Below are positions 1 through 5,822 of a stretch of DNA of 6,438 bases, one piece after another. The translations under genes and the position numbers were made by a program. Each line of letters opens with the position of its first letter. Positions within the stretch are counted from its first letter, which is position 1. Source of the stretch: a bacterium (GTDB taxonomy: Bacteria; Patescibacteriota; Saccharimonadia; Saccharimonadales; Saccharimonadaceae); assembly GCA_030428585.1 (NCBI GenBank), contig JAUIDL010000040.1:1-6438 (forward strand). Reading direction: 5' to 3'. The notes under the pieces were generated by a model. That model did not search any database. It was not told where the DNA came from and saw nothing but the letters and a program-made list of their open reading frames with translations.

Positions 1-1
1 G

Positions 2-187
2 AGTGTGGCAGCAATTATTAACGGCACCCCAGGTGGTGCGACCACCGAAGGGACGACTACAGGAGTGAATCCATTCCTTGCCCTCTGGCCCCTCTACGTC
101 AGTTTGGTGGCAATTGTGATCAGTTTTTGGCTCGGTGAAAAACGAGAAAAACGCGTACTGGCCAAGCGTGGCCCTCTGTATCATTAG
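2..187 (+). CDS. C-terminal part of an unidentified membrane protein (5' end outside window)
   Basis: The reading frame is open to the left edge, so the GTG at 5 is probably internal and not a start. There is no ribosome binding site visible in the few bases before it. The visible 61 residues are a Gly/Thr-rich linker (NGTPGGATTEGTTTG), one hydrophobic segment of about 20 residues (roughly LALWPLYVSLVAIVISFWLG) and a strongly basic tail (EKREKRVLAKRG) ending at TAG. By the positive-inside rule the tail would be cytoplasmic and the linker extracytoplasmic. I do not recognise the family. The gene converges with the minus-strand gene that ends 7 bp further on, with no clear terminator between them. 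Confidence is good that it is coding and low on function. Confidence 0.6.
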   Translation, partial: SVAAIINGTPGGATTEGTTTGVNPFLALWPLYVSLVAIVISFWLGEKREKRVLAKRGPLYH

Positions 188-194
188 TCACCCC

Positions 195-728
195 CTATTC
201 TTCTTCGGGGAAGGCAACCTTTATGACGTCCTGATAATAGGCTGATTTGGCTTCATTTTTGCAGGTGACCGCGATGGGGTACTCGCCAACCTCACGGTTA
301 CTTTCAATTGTCCATGTCCACTCAATAACGCCAAAATTGTTGGCAGTTTTTGCCACCAACCCCGAGTCAGTGCTTTCTTTCTCTTCATCACCTAACTCAC
401 CGTACGTCACGGTTATGTCACAGTCCGCTTCCGGATTAGTTTTAATGGTAAAGGAGGCGTTTTCTCCAGGAGGAACCGGACTGGTTAAGGCTTGTTTGGC
501 GATACCAACAACGCCTTCTGGATCAGCTTTTGAGGGCGTAGGGCCGGCTGGGCGCTCATTTGGCTCTATAACCGCTACTGTCTCTGTCTCGTTCGATTGC
601 AGCGCCATATACCACGTGTACGCCACTCCAGCACCCACTAACAATACTAGGACGACAGTCGTCCCAATCGAAATATTTCGAACGCGTCGCCAGACACCAC
701 CCGCTCTTCGTCGTCCATAGTCAATCAT
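195..728 (-). CDS. membrane-anchored Ig-like surface protein, hypothetical
   Basis: This is a 177-aa single-pass protein. Residues 1-19 are basic (RRR, WRRVR), 20-40 form a membrane helix, 45-70 are a Pro/Glu-rich linker and 80-172 are a compact extracellular domain. That domain resembles small bacterial Ig-like beta-sandwich modules: it has TNPEADCDITVTYG near 97-110, a WTW core at 137-139, and VGEYPIAVTC at 147-156. Cys103 and Cys156 could form a disulfide across the sandwich. Such domains occur at the surface of several Gram-positive-type bacteria; binding or structural roles are inference. The ATG at 728 lies 17 bp after the stop of the upstream gene 746-1357, with only a weak GAAGAG ribosome site, so it is probably co-transcribed and translationally linked. 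There is no enzymatic motif. An alternative is an envelope assembly or adhesion accessory protein. Confidence 0.72.
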   Translation of the reverse strand: MIDYGRRRAGGVWRRVRNISIGTTVVLVLLVGAGVAYTWYMALQSNETETVAVIEPNERPAGPTPSKADPEGVVGIAKQALTSPVPPGENASFTIKTNPEADCDITVTYGELGDEEKESTDSGLVAKTANNFGVIEWTWTIESNREVGEYPIAVTCKNEAKSAYYQDVIKVAFPEEE

Positions 729-745
729 GTCACTCTTCAGTCCGG

Positions 746-1357
746 TTATGAGCCGATTTGGTCATAATATTGCTGTATAGAGTTTGATACCTTACCGTCT
801 GACTTAAGGTTCTCAATAAAAAGAATTTGATCATTATTTATCAACATCTCGTCCTCTGGCCCATGCACTTCACTCCCAAGCTTTATGAGTTCGAGGTTGT
901 TCGATGATGATGCAGCACTCTCCTGTAGTGGAGAAGACGGGTCATTCTCGGATGCTTGGATGTAGAATACATCAGATAAGCGCGTGAAATCACCATTAGA
1001 TGAAGTGGCGAGTCGACCAAAATAAACCTGTCCACTTGTCAAAAACACTGCCTGATATTTACTACTGTCAATCTGGCCCGCCCCAAAGAAGAGACGGCCA
1101 AGGAAAATGCCGCCCACTACCAAGAGGCCTAGTAGGATAATAATACCAATACCCATCAAGTTGGCTTTTAGTTTTGGTGCTTTTTTCGATTTGCTTTCAT
1201 GGTGAGCCGAACGTGGCGCAGGCGGTGTCGTTGGACGAGGCGGAACAGAGTTCGGTCTTGACGTTTTATGAGCCTGTGCCTGGGCAGCCTGCGCTTTGCG
1301 GGCTAATTCATCAGCATAACCAGAACCGTTATTATTCATATCGGCAACATTCTCCAC
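746..1357 (-). CDS. CPR-type conserved single-pass membrane protein, function unknown
   Basis: Up to 203 aa. The N-terminus is cytoplasmic, low in complexity and rich in Ala/Gln/Pro/Lys (about 10-66), followed by a membrane helix at about 67-91. A soluble C-terminal domain follows, with YQAVFLTSGQVYFGRL at 101-116, a DVFYIQ strand at 129-134, LELIKLGSEVHGPEDEM at 155-171 and LINNDQILFIENLKSDGKV at 172-190. This set of motifs recurs, as I recall it, in Patescibacteria/Saccharibacteria hypothetical proteins; no function is assigned. The longest frame starts at GTG 1357. The ATG at 1339 (197 aa) is a serious alternative, with GGAG 12 nt before it. The gene sits between the PBP gene and the Ig-like protein on the same strand, which suggests an envelope role, but that is inference. 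Confidence 0.75.
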   Translation of the reverse strand: MENVADMNNNGSGYADELARKAQAAQAQAHKTSRPNSVPPRPTTPPAPRSAHHESKSKKAPKLKANLMGIGIIILLGLLVVGGIFLGRLFFGAGQIDSSKYQAVFLTSGQVYFGRLATSSNGDFTRLSDVFYIQASENDPSSPLQESAASSSNNLELIKLGSEVHGPEDEMLINNDQILFIENLKSDGKVSNSIQQYYDQIGS

Positions 1358-1373
1358 TTACTTCGTTGTATCC

Positions 1374-1403
1374 ATCCTAGCATAAGAGGTATGTCAGATA
1401 CAA
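1374..1403 (-). promoter_or_regulatory. possible sigma70-type promoter for 746-1357
   Basis: On the minus strand, TTGTAT (1403-1398) lies 18 bp before an extended -10, TGcTAGGAT (TAGGAT at 1379-1374). A transcript would start near 1367, about 10 nt before the GTG at 1357 or 28 nt before the ATG at 1339. It sits in the 56-bp gap after the PBP stop, so the two downstream genes may be transcribed both from here and by read-through from the PBP gene. Confidence 0.4.
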
Positions 1404-1413
1404 TTGGCTAATT

Positions 1414-3786
1414 TTAACTCACCCCTACAAGCCGACGCTGTACTTGTGGTAAAGCACCGGTTTCATCATCCTCAGTTTCTGGAATAATTATTTCGCCCTC
1501 TATGACACAGCCCTCTTCATCAACGATTGAATTTGGTGGTGTATCAGGACAAGTATCAACATCATCCAAGACACCGTCACCATCGGTATCAACTGGCGCT
1601 GGTTCTTCGTCTTCAATCACACAGCCGTCGCTATCGACTTCGGCACCCGCAGGTGTATTGTTACACAAGTCATTCTCATCAATCACGCCGTCGTTATCAC
1701 TATCTTCTGGCTCACGTTGAACCTCACAGGTATCGCTCGGTACGGCATCACGGATAAAGTACTCCGCGTACGTACCATCTGTACCACCACCGGTCACTGG
1801 CAAGCCATTTGCCACACAGACCGTAATGCGATCGACACCACTGGTCACTTCGAACGGCTGATTCGCTTGACCATTCAGTCCAGCTATCAAGACTTGTTGC
1901 CAAATTGGCCCAGCCATAGCCGACCCACCATTCAGCATGGCGGTGTTGTCGTTGTTGCCGACCCAGACACCGACAGCAAGTTGCTTGGCGTACCCGATTG
2001 TCCAGGCATCGCGCGCGTCATCAGTCGTCCCCGTCTTGACGGCGACATCGTAGCCGTTGGTGTTCAAACTACTCCCAAAGATGGGTGCTCGAGCAGCTTC
2101 ATCATTCAAAATATCAGAGATAAGGAACGACGCATCTTCGCCCATCACCGGATTCGGCGCACTGGCCCGGTAGGTGAATACCGTGTCGCTATACTTGTCT
2201 TCTATCTTCAGAATACTAGCCATCTCGTACTGCTGGCCACCATTAGCAAACGCTGCATAGGCATTCGTCATTTCTGTCAGCTTCGCTTCGGCAGAACCAA
2301 GCGCCAATGAAAGACCATAGTCGGTTGTCGCATCGAGTGTCGTCAATCCCAGCCGTTGGAACGCCTCTAGGGCTGCATCAACGCCAAGCATCTCCATCAC
2401 CTCTACAGATGGAATGTTCAATGACTGCGCAATCGCATTACGGGCGCTAATATCACCCCTGTAATTGAGGTCAGCGTTCTCTGGCCGATAGCCACCACCA
2501 AAATCAGTTGGTTCATCATGCAATATTGTGGCTGGACTAATCACCCGGCGTTGCATTGCTTCGGTGTAATACAGCGGCTTGATACTAGAGCCTGGCTGAC
2601 GCTCAGCCGTGGCCATATTGACCATACCAAAGTCCTCGTTTTGATAATCAGCACTCCCCACCATGGCGCGGATGCCACCAGTCGTTGGATCAATCGCTAC
2701 CACAGCTGCATTCGATCCGCCGTTCGCTTCGATAAAGCCAATGTGATTGTCGACGGCAGTATTGGCTGCTTCTTGCAACGTAGCGTCCAGAGTTGTCGTC
2801 ACACGAAAGCCTGAGCGTGTCACCTCTTCTTCACCGTATTCAGCGTACAGCTGTTCCAAAATCATCTCTGCGAAGTGTGGCGCACTCCCTGCATCATTTT
2901 CTTGTGTCGCATAGGTGAGCTTTTCTGCCTCGGCTGCTTCTAATTCATCTTGAGTAATATCACCGTTATCGAGCATGCGGCCCAAAACCGTCGCTTGACG
3001 CTCCTGCGCGTATTCAGGGTTACCCGAGATAGGCGAGTACGCACTAGGTGCCGGTAGCACACCAATCAACATCGAACTTTCTGCGAGGTCCAAATCAGCC
3101 GCCTCTTTGCCGAAATACGTTTCAGCGGCAGCATCAATCCCAAAGGCACCCTCGCCGTAATACACCGAATTCAGATACAGGTCCAGAATTTCGTCCTTGC
3201 TGTACTGCTGTTCAATCGCCATCGCAATCGCCAACTCTTGATACTTACGAATAATCGTCTGATCGTCATACAGGACCGTATTCTTTGCCAATTGCTGCGT
3301 CAGGGTCGAACCGCCGTACGCCGTAAAATCACCACTCGAGATATTCGCAAATAACGCACCGATAATACTCACGAAAGAGAAGCCGCCGTGCTCATAGAAA
3401 TTCTTATCTTCCGATGCAATCAGTGCTTGTTCGGTGTAGTCAGATATCTCGTCTAGCCCCAGTCGCTCGCCACGATCAGCCGTTCCAAAGCTATAAAAGA
3501 CTTCCCCTTCTTCATCCATCAAGACGACGCCGGTGTTGTTATAGTTGAGTAACTGATCAGGGTCGGCAATCACACTGGCAAAGTATAAATAGGTGATTAA
3601 CGGGATAATAATTAAGACGGCGACAATCGGGCCAGCAATCAGCAGAATTTTCTGCCAGAGCTTCAGTCCCTTGAACCAGACCCAGATACGCACAAAGAAC
3701 GCCTTGATAGGGGCGAACTTTTTGTCGAACCACGTTGGCTCTTTGACGGGTTTCTTCTCTGGTCGATAGCTGGAAATTGTTTTCAT
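1414..3786 (-). CDS. mrcA: class A penicillin-binding protein (transglycosylase/transpeptidase) with C-terminal TSP3 repeats
   Basis: This 790-aa bifunctional peptidoglycan synthase polymerises lipid II and cross-links stem peptides outside the membrane. Residues 1-43 are cytoplasmic and basic, and 44-71 form the membrane anchor. The GT51 glycosyltransferase covers about 85-265, with SEDKNFYEHGG (catalytic Glu126), GGSTLTQQLAKN at 158-169, and RKYQE plus EILDLYLNSVYYGEGAFG at 180-216. The transpeptidase covers about 355-645, with SxxK as S400-SIK-K403, SLN at 455-457 and KTGTT at 584-588, so both active sites look intact. A Cys-containing segment typical of this family (C657, C687) is followed by two Asp-rich TSP3 repeats (695-762) and a short tail. 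The ATG is set by AAGGAGG 7 nt upstream. The gene is divergent from the K+ channel gene and first in a three-gene minus-strand series. The family call is very secure; the symbol could equally be ponA or pbp1A. Confidence 0.95.
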   Translation of the reverse strand: MKTISSYRPEKKPVKEPTWFDKKFAPIKAFFVRIWVWFKGLKLWQKILLIAGPIVAVLIIIPLITYLYFASVIADPDQLLNYNNTGVVLMDEEGEVFYSFGTADRGERLGLDEISDYTEQALIASEDKNFYEHGGFSFVSIIGALFANISSGDFTAYGGSTLTQQLAKNTVLYDDQTIIRKYQELAIAMAIEQQYSKDEILDLYLNSVYYGEGAFGIDAAAETYFGKEAADLDLAESSMLIGVLPAPSAYSPISGNPEYAQERQATVLGRMLDNGDITQDELEAAEAEKLTYATQENDAGSAPHFAEMILEQLYAEYGEEEVTRSGFRVTTTLDATLQEAANTAVDNHIGFIEANGGSNAAVVAIDPTTGGIRAMVGSADYQNEDFGMVNMATAERQPGSSIKPLYYTEAMQRRVISPATILHDEPTDFGGGYRPENADLNYRGDISARNAIAQSLNIPSVEVMEMLGVDAALEAFQRLGLTTLDATTDYGLSLALGSAEAKLTEMTNAYAAFANGGQQYEMASILKIEDKYSDTVFTYRASAPNPVMGEDASFLISDILNDEAARAPIFGSSLNTNGYDVAVKTGTTDDARDAWTIGYAKQLAVGVWVGNNDNTAMLNGGSAMAGPIWQQVLIAGLNGQANQPFEVTSGVDRITVCVANGLPVTGGGTDGTYAEYFIRDAVPSDTCEVQREPEDSDNDGVIDENDLCNNTPAGAEVDSDGCVIEDEEPAPVDTDGDGVLDDVDTCPDTPPNSIVDEEGCVIEGEIIIPETEDDETGALPQVQRRLVGVS
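1501..1704 (-). repeat. two thrombospondin type 3 (Ca-binding) repeats encoded at the PBP C-terminus
   Basis: Residues 695-708 read DSDNDGVIDENDLC and 733-746 read DTDGDGVLDDVDTC. Each has the DxDxDGxxDxxDxC spacing of thrombospondin type 3 repeats, which bind calcium through the aspartates. Each repeat is followed by a second Cys (C722, C760) in a matching DSDGCVIE / DEEGCVIE context, so the unit is about 38 residues long and duplicated. The segment lies on the external side of the membrane, after the transpeptidase domain. Confidence 0.88.
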
Positions 3787-3793
3787 ATAAATG

Positions 3794-3806
3794 CCTCCTT
3801 ATTATA
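3794..3806 (-). promoter_or_regulatory. Shine-Dalgarno AAGGAGG abutting a TATAAT box, upstream of the PBP gene
   Basis: On the minus strand TATAAT (3806-3801) is immediately followed by AAGGAGG (3800-3794), then 7 nt to the ATG at 3786. The ribosome site is near perfect and fixes the start codon. The TATAAT matches a -10 box exactly, but the hexamer 17 bp upstream (CACCAA) is a poor -35, and initiation 7 nt downstream would cut into the Shine-Dalgarno. The ribosome site is secure; the promoter role is uncertain. Confidence 0.65.
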
Positions 3807-3823
3807 CGCTATGCCGGCGATAT

Positions 3824-3851
3824 TTGGTGTTCACCGAAACTTTGCTAAAAT
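3824..3851 (+). promoter_or_regulatory. extended -10 promoter of the K+ channel gene
   Basis: TTGGTG (3824-3829) lies 16 bp before TAAAAT (3846-3851), which carries an upstream TGc (extended -10). Transcription would begin near 3858, directly at the ATG at 3859. This would make the mRNA leaderless and exclude the upstream ATG at 3811 as the main start. Confidence 0.45.
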
Positions 3852-3858
3852 AGAGCAG

Positions 3859-4191
3859 ATGTTAGAAGCTGCAGAAATCAAGTTTTATCACAAGCTCGTC
3901 GCGACGGCGCTCTTGACGCTTGGTGTGGGCACGACGTTTTACCACTTCCAGGAAAATCTCAGTTGGATTGATGCGTTCTACTTTAGCGTGGTGACACTAT
4001 CGACGGTTGGCTATGGAGATATTACCCCGGTCACTTCTGTCGGAAAAATCTTCACCGCGTTTTATATCCTCATCGGTGTTGGTATCATCACCACCTTTAT
4101 TAGCTACACGCTCAAGCGTCGTCACCACTACAACCCCTTTGACCCAGACGCAAAAATACCACTCCCAAAGAGTTTCAAAAAGAAAAAATAA
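3859..4191 (+). CDS. small two-transmembrane potassium channel (ion_trans_2 type)
   Basis: This is a minimal K+ channel subunit expected to form tetramers in the cytoplasmic membrane. Numbered from the upstream ATG at 3811 (126 aa), TM1 is at about 28-46, the pore helix at 53-64, the selectivity filter TVGYGD at 65-70, and TM2 at 78-100. A short basic cytoplasmic tail ends in KSFKKKK. There is no RCK/TrkA-N or cyclic-nucleotide domain and no voltage-sensor helices, so any gating partner would be encoded elsewhere. I prefer the ATG at 3859 (110 aa). Residues encoded from 3811 (MPAIFGVHRNF...) look unlike a channel N-terminus, there is no ribosome site before 3811, and a promoter-like TGcTAAAAT lies inside that stretch. 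The gene is divergent from the PBP gene and ends 3 bp before the convergent Nudix gene. The family is secure; the start is open. Confidence 0.9.
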   Translation: MLEAAEIKFYHKLVATALLTLGVGTTFYHFQENLSWIDAFYFSVVTLSTVGYGDITPVTSVGKIFTAFYILIGVGIITTFISYTLKRRHHYNPFDPDAKIPLPKSFKKKK

Positions 4192-4194
4192 GTC

Positions 4195-4632
4195 TTATTG
4201 TTGCGGCGGCAACTGCTGCGGTTGGGCAACCGTTCCCTGCAATACGTCACTGACCATGTGCATGAAATAGTCGTTTGCGCTGGCCGCGAGCTCCAAGAAT
4301 ATCGCCCGGTCGAGCCAAGAATAGGCGCTATGCTCCCAGCTGAGACGAATTTCTGGGCGACTCGTCAGCTGCGCCATAAACAAGATATCAGTCGTCCCGT
4401 GGGCCGAGTATTGTGTTCCAGCGAACACCTCACGCACCATGTGGCGGTTAATCACCAGGCCTGTTTCTTCCAGGACTTCTCGTAGCAGCGCGTCCAAGAC
4501 AGCTTCGTTGGGCTCGACTTCACCGCCGGGTATATCCGTATCATTGCCAAATTGAGGGTGGTTACTTCGTGTGAGCGTCAAATACTGCCCTTGTACATCG
4601 ATAATCAAAATTTTGACGACAGCAGTATGCAT
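4195..4632 (-). CDS. Nudix (MutT-like) hydrolase
   Basis: This 145-aa protein should hydrolyse a nucleoside diphosphate linked to another group, using divalent metal. The Nudix box is complete: G37-x5-E43-x7-R51-E52-V-L-E55-E56-T-G58-L59, matching GX5EX7REUXEEXGU, preceded by TDIPGG at 32-37. The first strand (MHTAVVKILIIDVQGQYLTLTRS) and the later WEHSAYSWLD segment fit the fold. Substrate cannot be told from the sequence; NTP sanitation (8-oxo-dGTP type) and sugar-nucleotide cleavage are both possible. The C-terminus ends in a Gln/Pro tail (QPQQLPPQQ). The frame is open 27 bases further upstream, but I chose the ATG at 4632 because MHTAVVK begins the first beta-strand and a -10 box (4647-4642) lies between the two. 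No Shine-Dalgarno is visible. It is convergent with the channel gene and divergent from the OmdA gene. Confidence 0.9.
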   Translation of the reverse strand: MHTAVVKILIIDVQGQYLTLTRSNHPQFGNDTDIPGGEVEPNEAVLDALLREVLEETGLVINRHMVREVFAGTQYSAHGTTDILFMAQLTSRPEIRLSWEHSAYSWLDRAIFLELAASANDYFMHMVSDVLQGTVAQPQQLPPQQ

Positions 4633-4641
4633 AGTGGCTTC

Positions 4642-4647
4642 ATTATA
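4642..4647 (-). promoter_or_regulatory. -10 box (TATAAT) of the Nudix gene
   Basis: On the minus strand a perfect TATAAT ends 9 nt before the ATG at 4632, and initiation 7 nt downstream would give a leader of only 2-3 nt. No good -35 is seen at 16-18 bp (A/T-rich only). The 57-bp gap 4633-4689 also holds the divergent OmdA promoter, so the two promoters are about 30 bp apart back to back. Confidence 0.5.
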
Positions 4648-4674
4648 ACGCGAAATCACGCAATAAAAATTAAT

Positions 4675-4683
4675 TGCTATACT
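4675..4683 (+). promoter_or_regulatory. extended -10 promoter of the OmdA-domain gene
   Basis: TGcTATACT (TATACT at 4678-4683) ends 6 nt before the ATG at 4690, so transcription would start at or next to the start codon. No recognisable -35 lies at the usual distance, which fits a promoter relying on the extended -10. There is no Shine-Dalgarno before the ATG. Confidence 0.5.
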
Positions 4684-4689
4684 CAGAGT

Positions 4690-4956
4690 ATGCTCTCGAC
4701 AACCTTACCTGCTGGAACTGTTCACAAGATGCCTACCGATCTGCGCAAGGCGCTCCTAGGCGACAAAAAGGCGCTCGCCGCCTGGCTCGACATCACGCCA
4801 CTTGCGCGCAACGAGTGGATTTGTTGGGTTGAATCAGCCAAACTGATCGAAACACGCTCACGACGTGTCATGCGCACGCACACAGAACTAGCTGAAGGTA
4901 TTCGCCGGCCTTGCTGTTGGCCGGGCTGTCTGCACCGTGAAAAAAACGGTCGCTAG
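4690..4956 (+). CDS. YdeI/OmpD-associated (OmdA) domain protein, stand-alone
   Basis: This 88-aa protein consists almost wholly of the C-terminal domain of YdeI-type proteins (OmdA family, Pfam name 'bacteriocin-protection, YdeI or OmpD-associated'). Recognisable features are MPTDLRKALLGDKKA at about 14-28, the LTP-like ITPLARNEWICWVESAK at 35-51, ETRSRRV at about 54-60, and the signature LAEGIRRPCCWPGC near the end. The pair of Cys plus a third Cys and a following His (CCWPGCLH) could bind metal, though this is speculation. Molecular function is unknown; the family name comes from weak links to peptide resistance. In many bacteria this domain follows a DUF1801 domain in one polypeptide. Here it is alone, and a DUF1801 protein lies on the opposite strand with its stop 6 bp away. 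The reading frame is open upstream, but 4690 fits the promoter and domain start. Confidence 0.85.
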   Translation: MLSTTLPAGTVHKMPTDLRKALLGDKKALAAWLDITPLARNEWICWVESAKLIETRSRRVMRTHTELAEGIRRPCCWPGCLHREKNGR

Positions 4957-4962
4957 GCACTA

Positions 4963-5706
4963 CTATGCGACGAGTTGCACAACCGTACGCTCAATCAGCT
5001 GGCGCGGCAATGGTGTATCGAGTGGGAACCAAAGTGTTCCTTTGCCTTTCGTGTACTGCGCCAGTTCACTCCGTAGTGCCGCATCTTTTGGAATTGGGTA
5101 CAAGGCAACGTGATCTTTCCAGCCCGATACAAACACTTTCGCGCGCTTTTCATCGACTTTATAGCCGATAATAGCGTAACTCACTACTTCGTGAGCGGTC
5201 GGAATCGTCTCGCGAACGATTTGTCGTAACGCATCAAACTGCACACGTGCTTGCATGGGAACCTGAGCGACATATGCTTCTACCGAATCGAGAGCTGGTG
5301 ACTTTGCGCTTTTCCTGTAAGATGTTTCGAGCATTTTTCGTAAGACCGACCTATCGACGACGGCTAAATCTTTTACATACAGGCACGACACTCCTAGGCT
5401 GTGTGGACCGAGCCGACCGAGCTCTTCTGAGGCGTCATCAAAACCTTCATTAAAATAAATCGTCAGATTTGCCTTGCGCGGGCTAAAACCGAGCCGTGGC
5501 ATATCGCCTTCACGACCCGTATCGTATATATAATGGCGTGAACCAAACCCAACAATACTCGGTCCCCACATGACTGCTGGTTCACCGCTGATTTCATGCA
5601 TCACCTTAATAATTTCGCGAGCATCTTGCGCACGCTGCGCACTGACGGTCGAAAGAAAGTCTTCGACACTTTGATCGGTTGGGATGGTTTTATTCTGATT
5701 TGCCAT
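4963..5706 (-). CDS. protein with two DUF1801 (YdhG-like) domains
   Basis: This 247-aa soluble protein is made of two related halves. Domain 1 (about 12-130) starts VEDFLSTVSAQRAQDAREIIKV and includes MWGPSIVGFG at 46-55 and a LTIYF strand at 81-85. Domain 2 (about 140-247) starts VEAYVAQVPMQARVQFDAL and includes VVSYAIIGYK at 174-183, VALYPIP at 200-206, and a KGKGTLWFPLD strand near 220-230. Both follow the DUF1801 pattern of an N-terminal helix pair, an aromatic-Gly segment and a beta core. B. subtilis YdhG/Fra-type members have been described as iron chaperones for Fe-S assembly, but most of the family is uncharacterised and transfer of that function here would be speculative. ATG 5706 has a -10 box 8 nt upstream and no Shine-Dalgarno. 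The gene is convergent with OmdA and divergent from the 142-aa gene. Confidence 0.85.
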   Translation of the reverse strand: MANQNKTIPTDQSVEDFLSTVSAQRAQDAREIIKVMHEISGEPAVMWGPSIVGFGSRHYIYDTGREGDMPRLGFSPRKANLTIYFNEGFDDASEELGRLGPHSLGVSCLYVKDLAVVDRSVLRKMLETSYRKSAKSPALDSVEAYVAQVPMQARVQFDALRQIVRETIPTAHEVVSYAIIGYKVDEKRAKVFVSGWKDHVALYPIPKDAALRSELAQYTKGKGTLWFPLDTPLPRQLIERTVVQLVA

Positions 5707-5714
5707 ATGTTTTT

Positions 5715-5723
5715 ATGATACCA
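5715..5723 (-). promoter_or_regulatory. extended -10 promoter of the DUF1801 gene
   Basis: On the minus strand TGgTATCAT (TATCAT at 5720-5715) ends 8 nt before the ATG at 5706. The bases between are A-rich with no ribosome binding site. A transcript starting 7 nt downstream would have a leader of about one base. Confidence 0.48.
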
Positions 5724-5748
5724 CCACAGTGGAGACAACACCTATATA

Positions 5749-5777
5749 TTGACGTATGCCTCACAAAATGCTATAAT
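5749..5777 (+). promoter_or_regulatory. near-consensus sigma70-type promoter of the 142-aa gene
   Basis: TTGACG (5749-5754), a 17-bp spacer, and TATAAT (5772-5777) with an upstream TGc extension make this the best promoter in the window. Transcription should start near 5784, giving a leader of about 39 nt that carries the Shine-Dalgarno of the next gene. Confidence 0.85.
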
Positions 5778-5810
5778 TATATTACTGGACCCCCTTATTC
5801 GTTTCTATGG

Positions 5811-5820
5811 AAAGGAGAGG
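5811..5820 (+). promoter_or_regulatory. strong Shine-Dalgarno (AAAGGAGAGG) of the 142-aa gene
   Basis: AAGGAG at 5812-5817 is spaced 5 nt from the ATG at 5823. It decides the start, because the frame is open much further upstream (through the promoter) and another ATG at 5807 lies in a different frame. Confidence 0.85.
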
Positions 5821-5822
5821 CC

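Noticed and set aside
160..173. Hairpin GGCCA-AGCG-TGGCC near the end of the first gene, considered as a terminator
   Set aside because: It lies inside the coding region and has no following T-run; the stem is only 5 bp.
191..210. CCCC...CGGGG inverted repeat between the first two convergent genes, considered as a terminator
   Set aside because: The 4-5 bp stem has an 11-nt loop and no T-tract, and overlaps the end of the minus-strand coding sequence.
247..720. Long open frame on the plus strand opposite the Ig-like protein gene
   Set aside because: The minus-strand frame has a membrane anchor, a coherent domain and operon spacing. The plus frame is low in complexity with no ribosome site and reads as an antisense shadow.
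1502..1757. Ser/Thr-rich and His/Arg-rich plus-strand open frames opposite the TSP3 repeats
   Set aside because: Their composition is the complement of Asp-rich repeat codons on the minus strand, so they are shadows.
1717..2310. 197-codon plus-strand open frame inside the PBP gene
   Set aside because: It is antisense to the well-conserved transpeptidase domain, including the KTG region. There is no family resemblance and no ribosome site.
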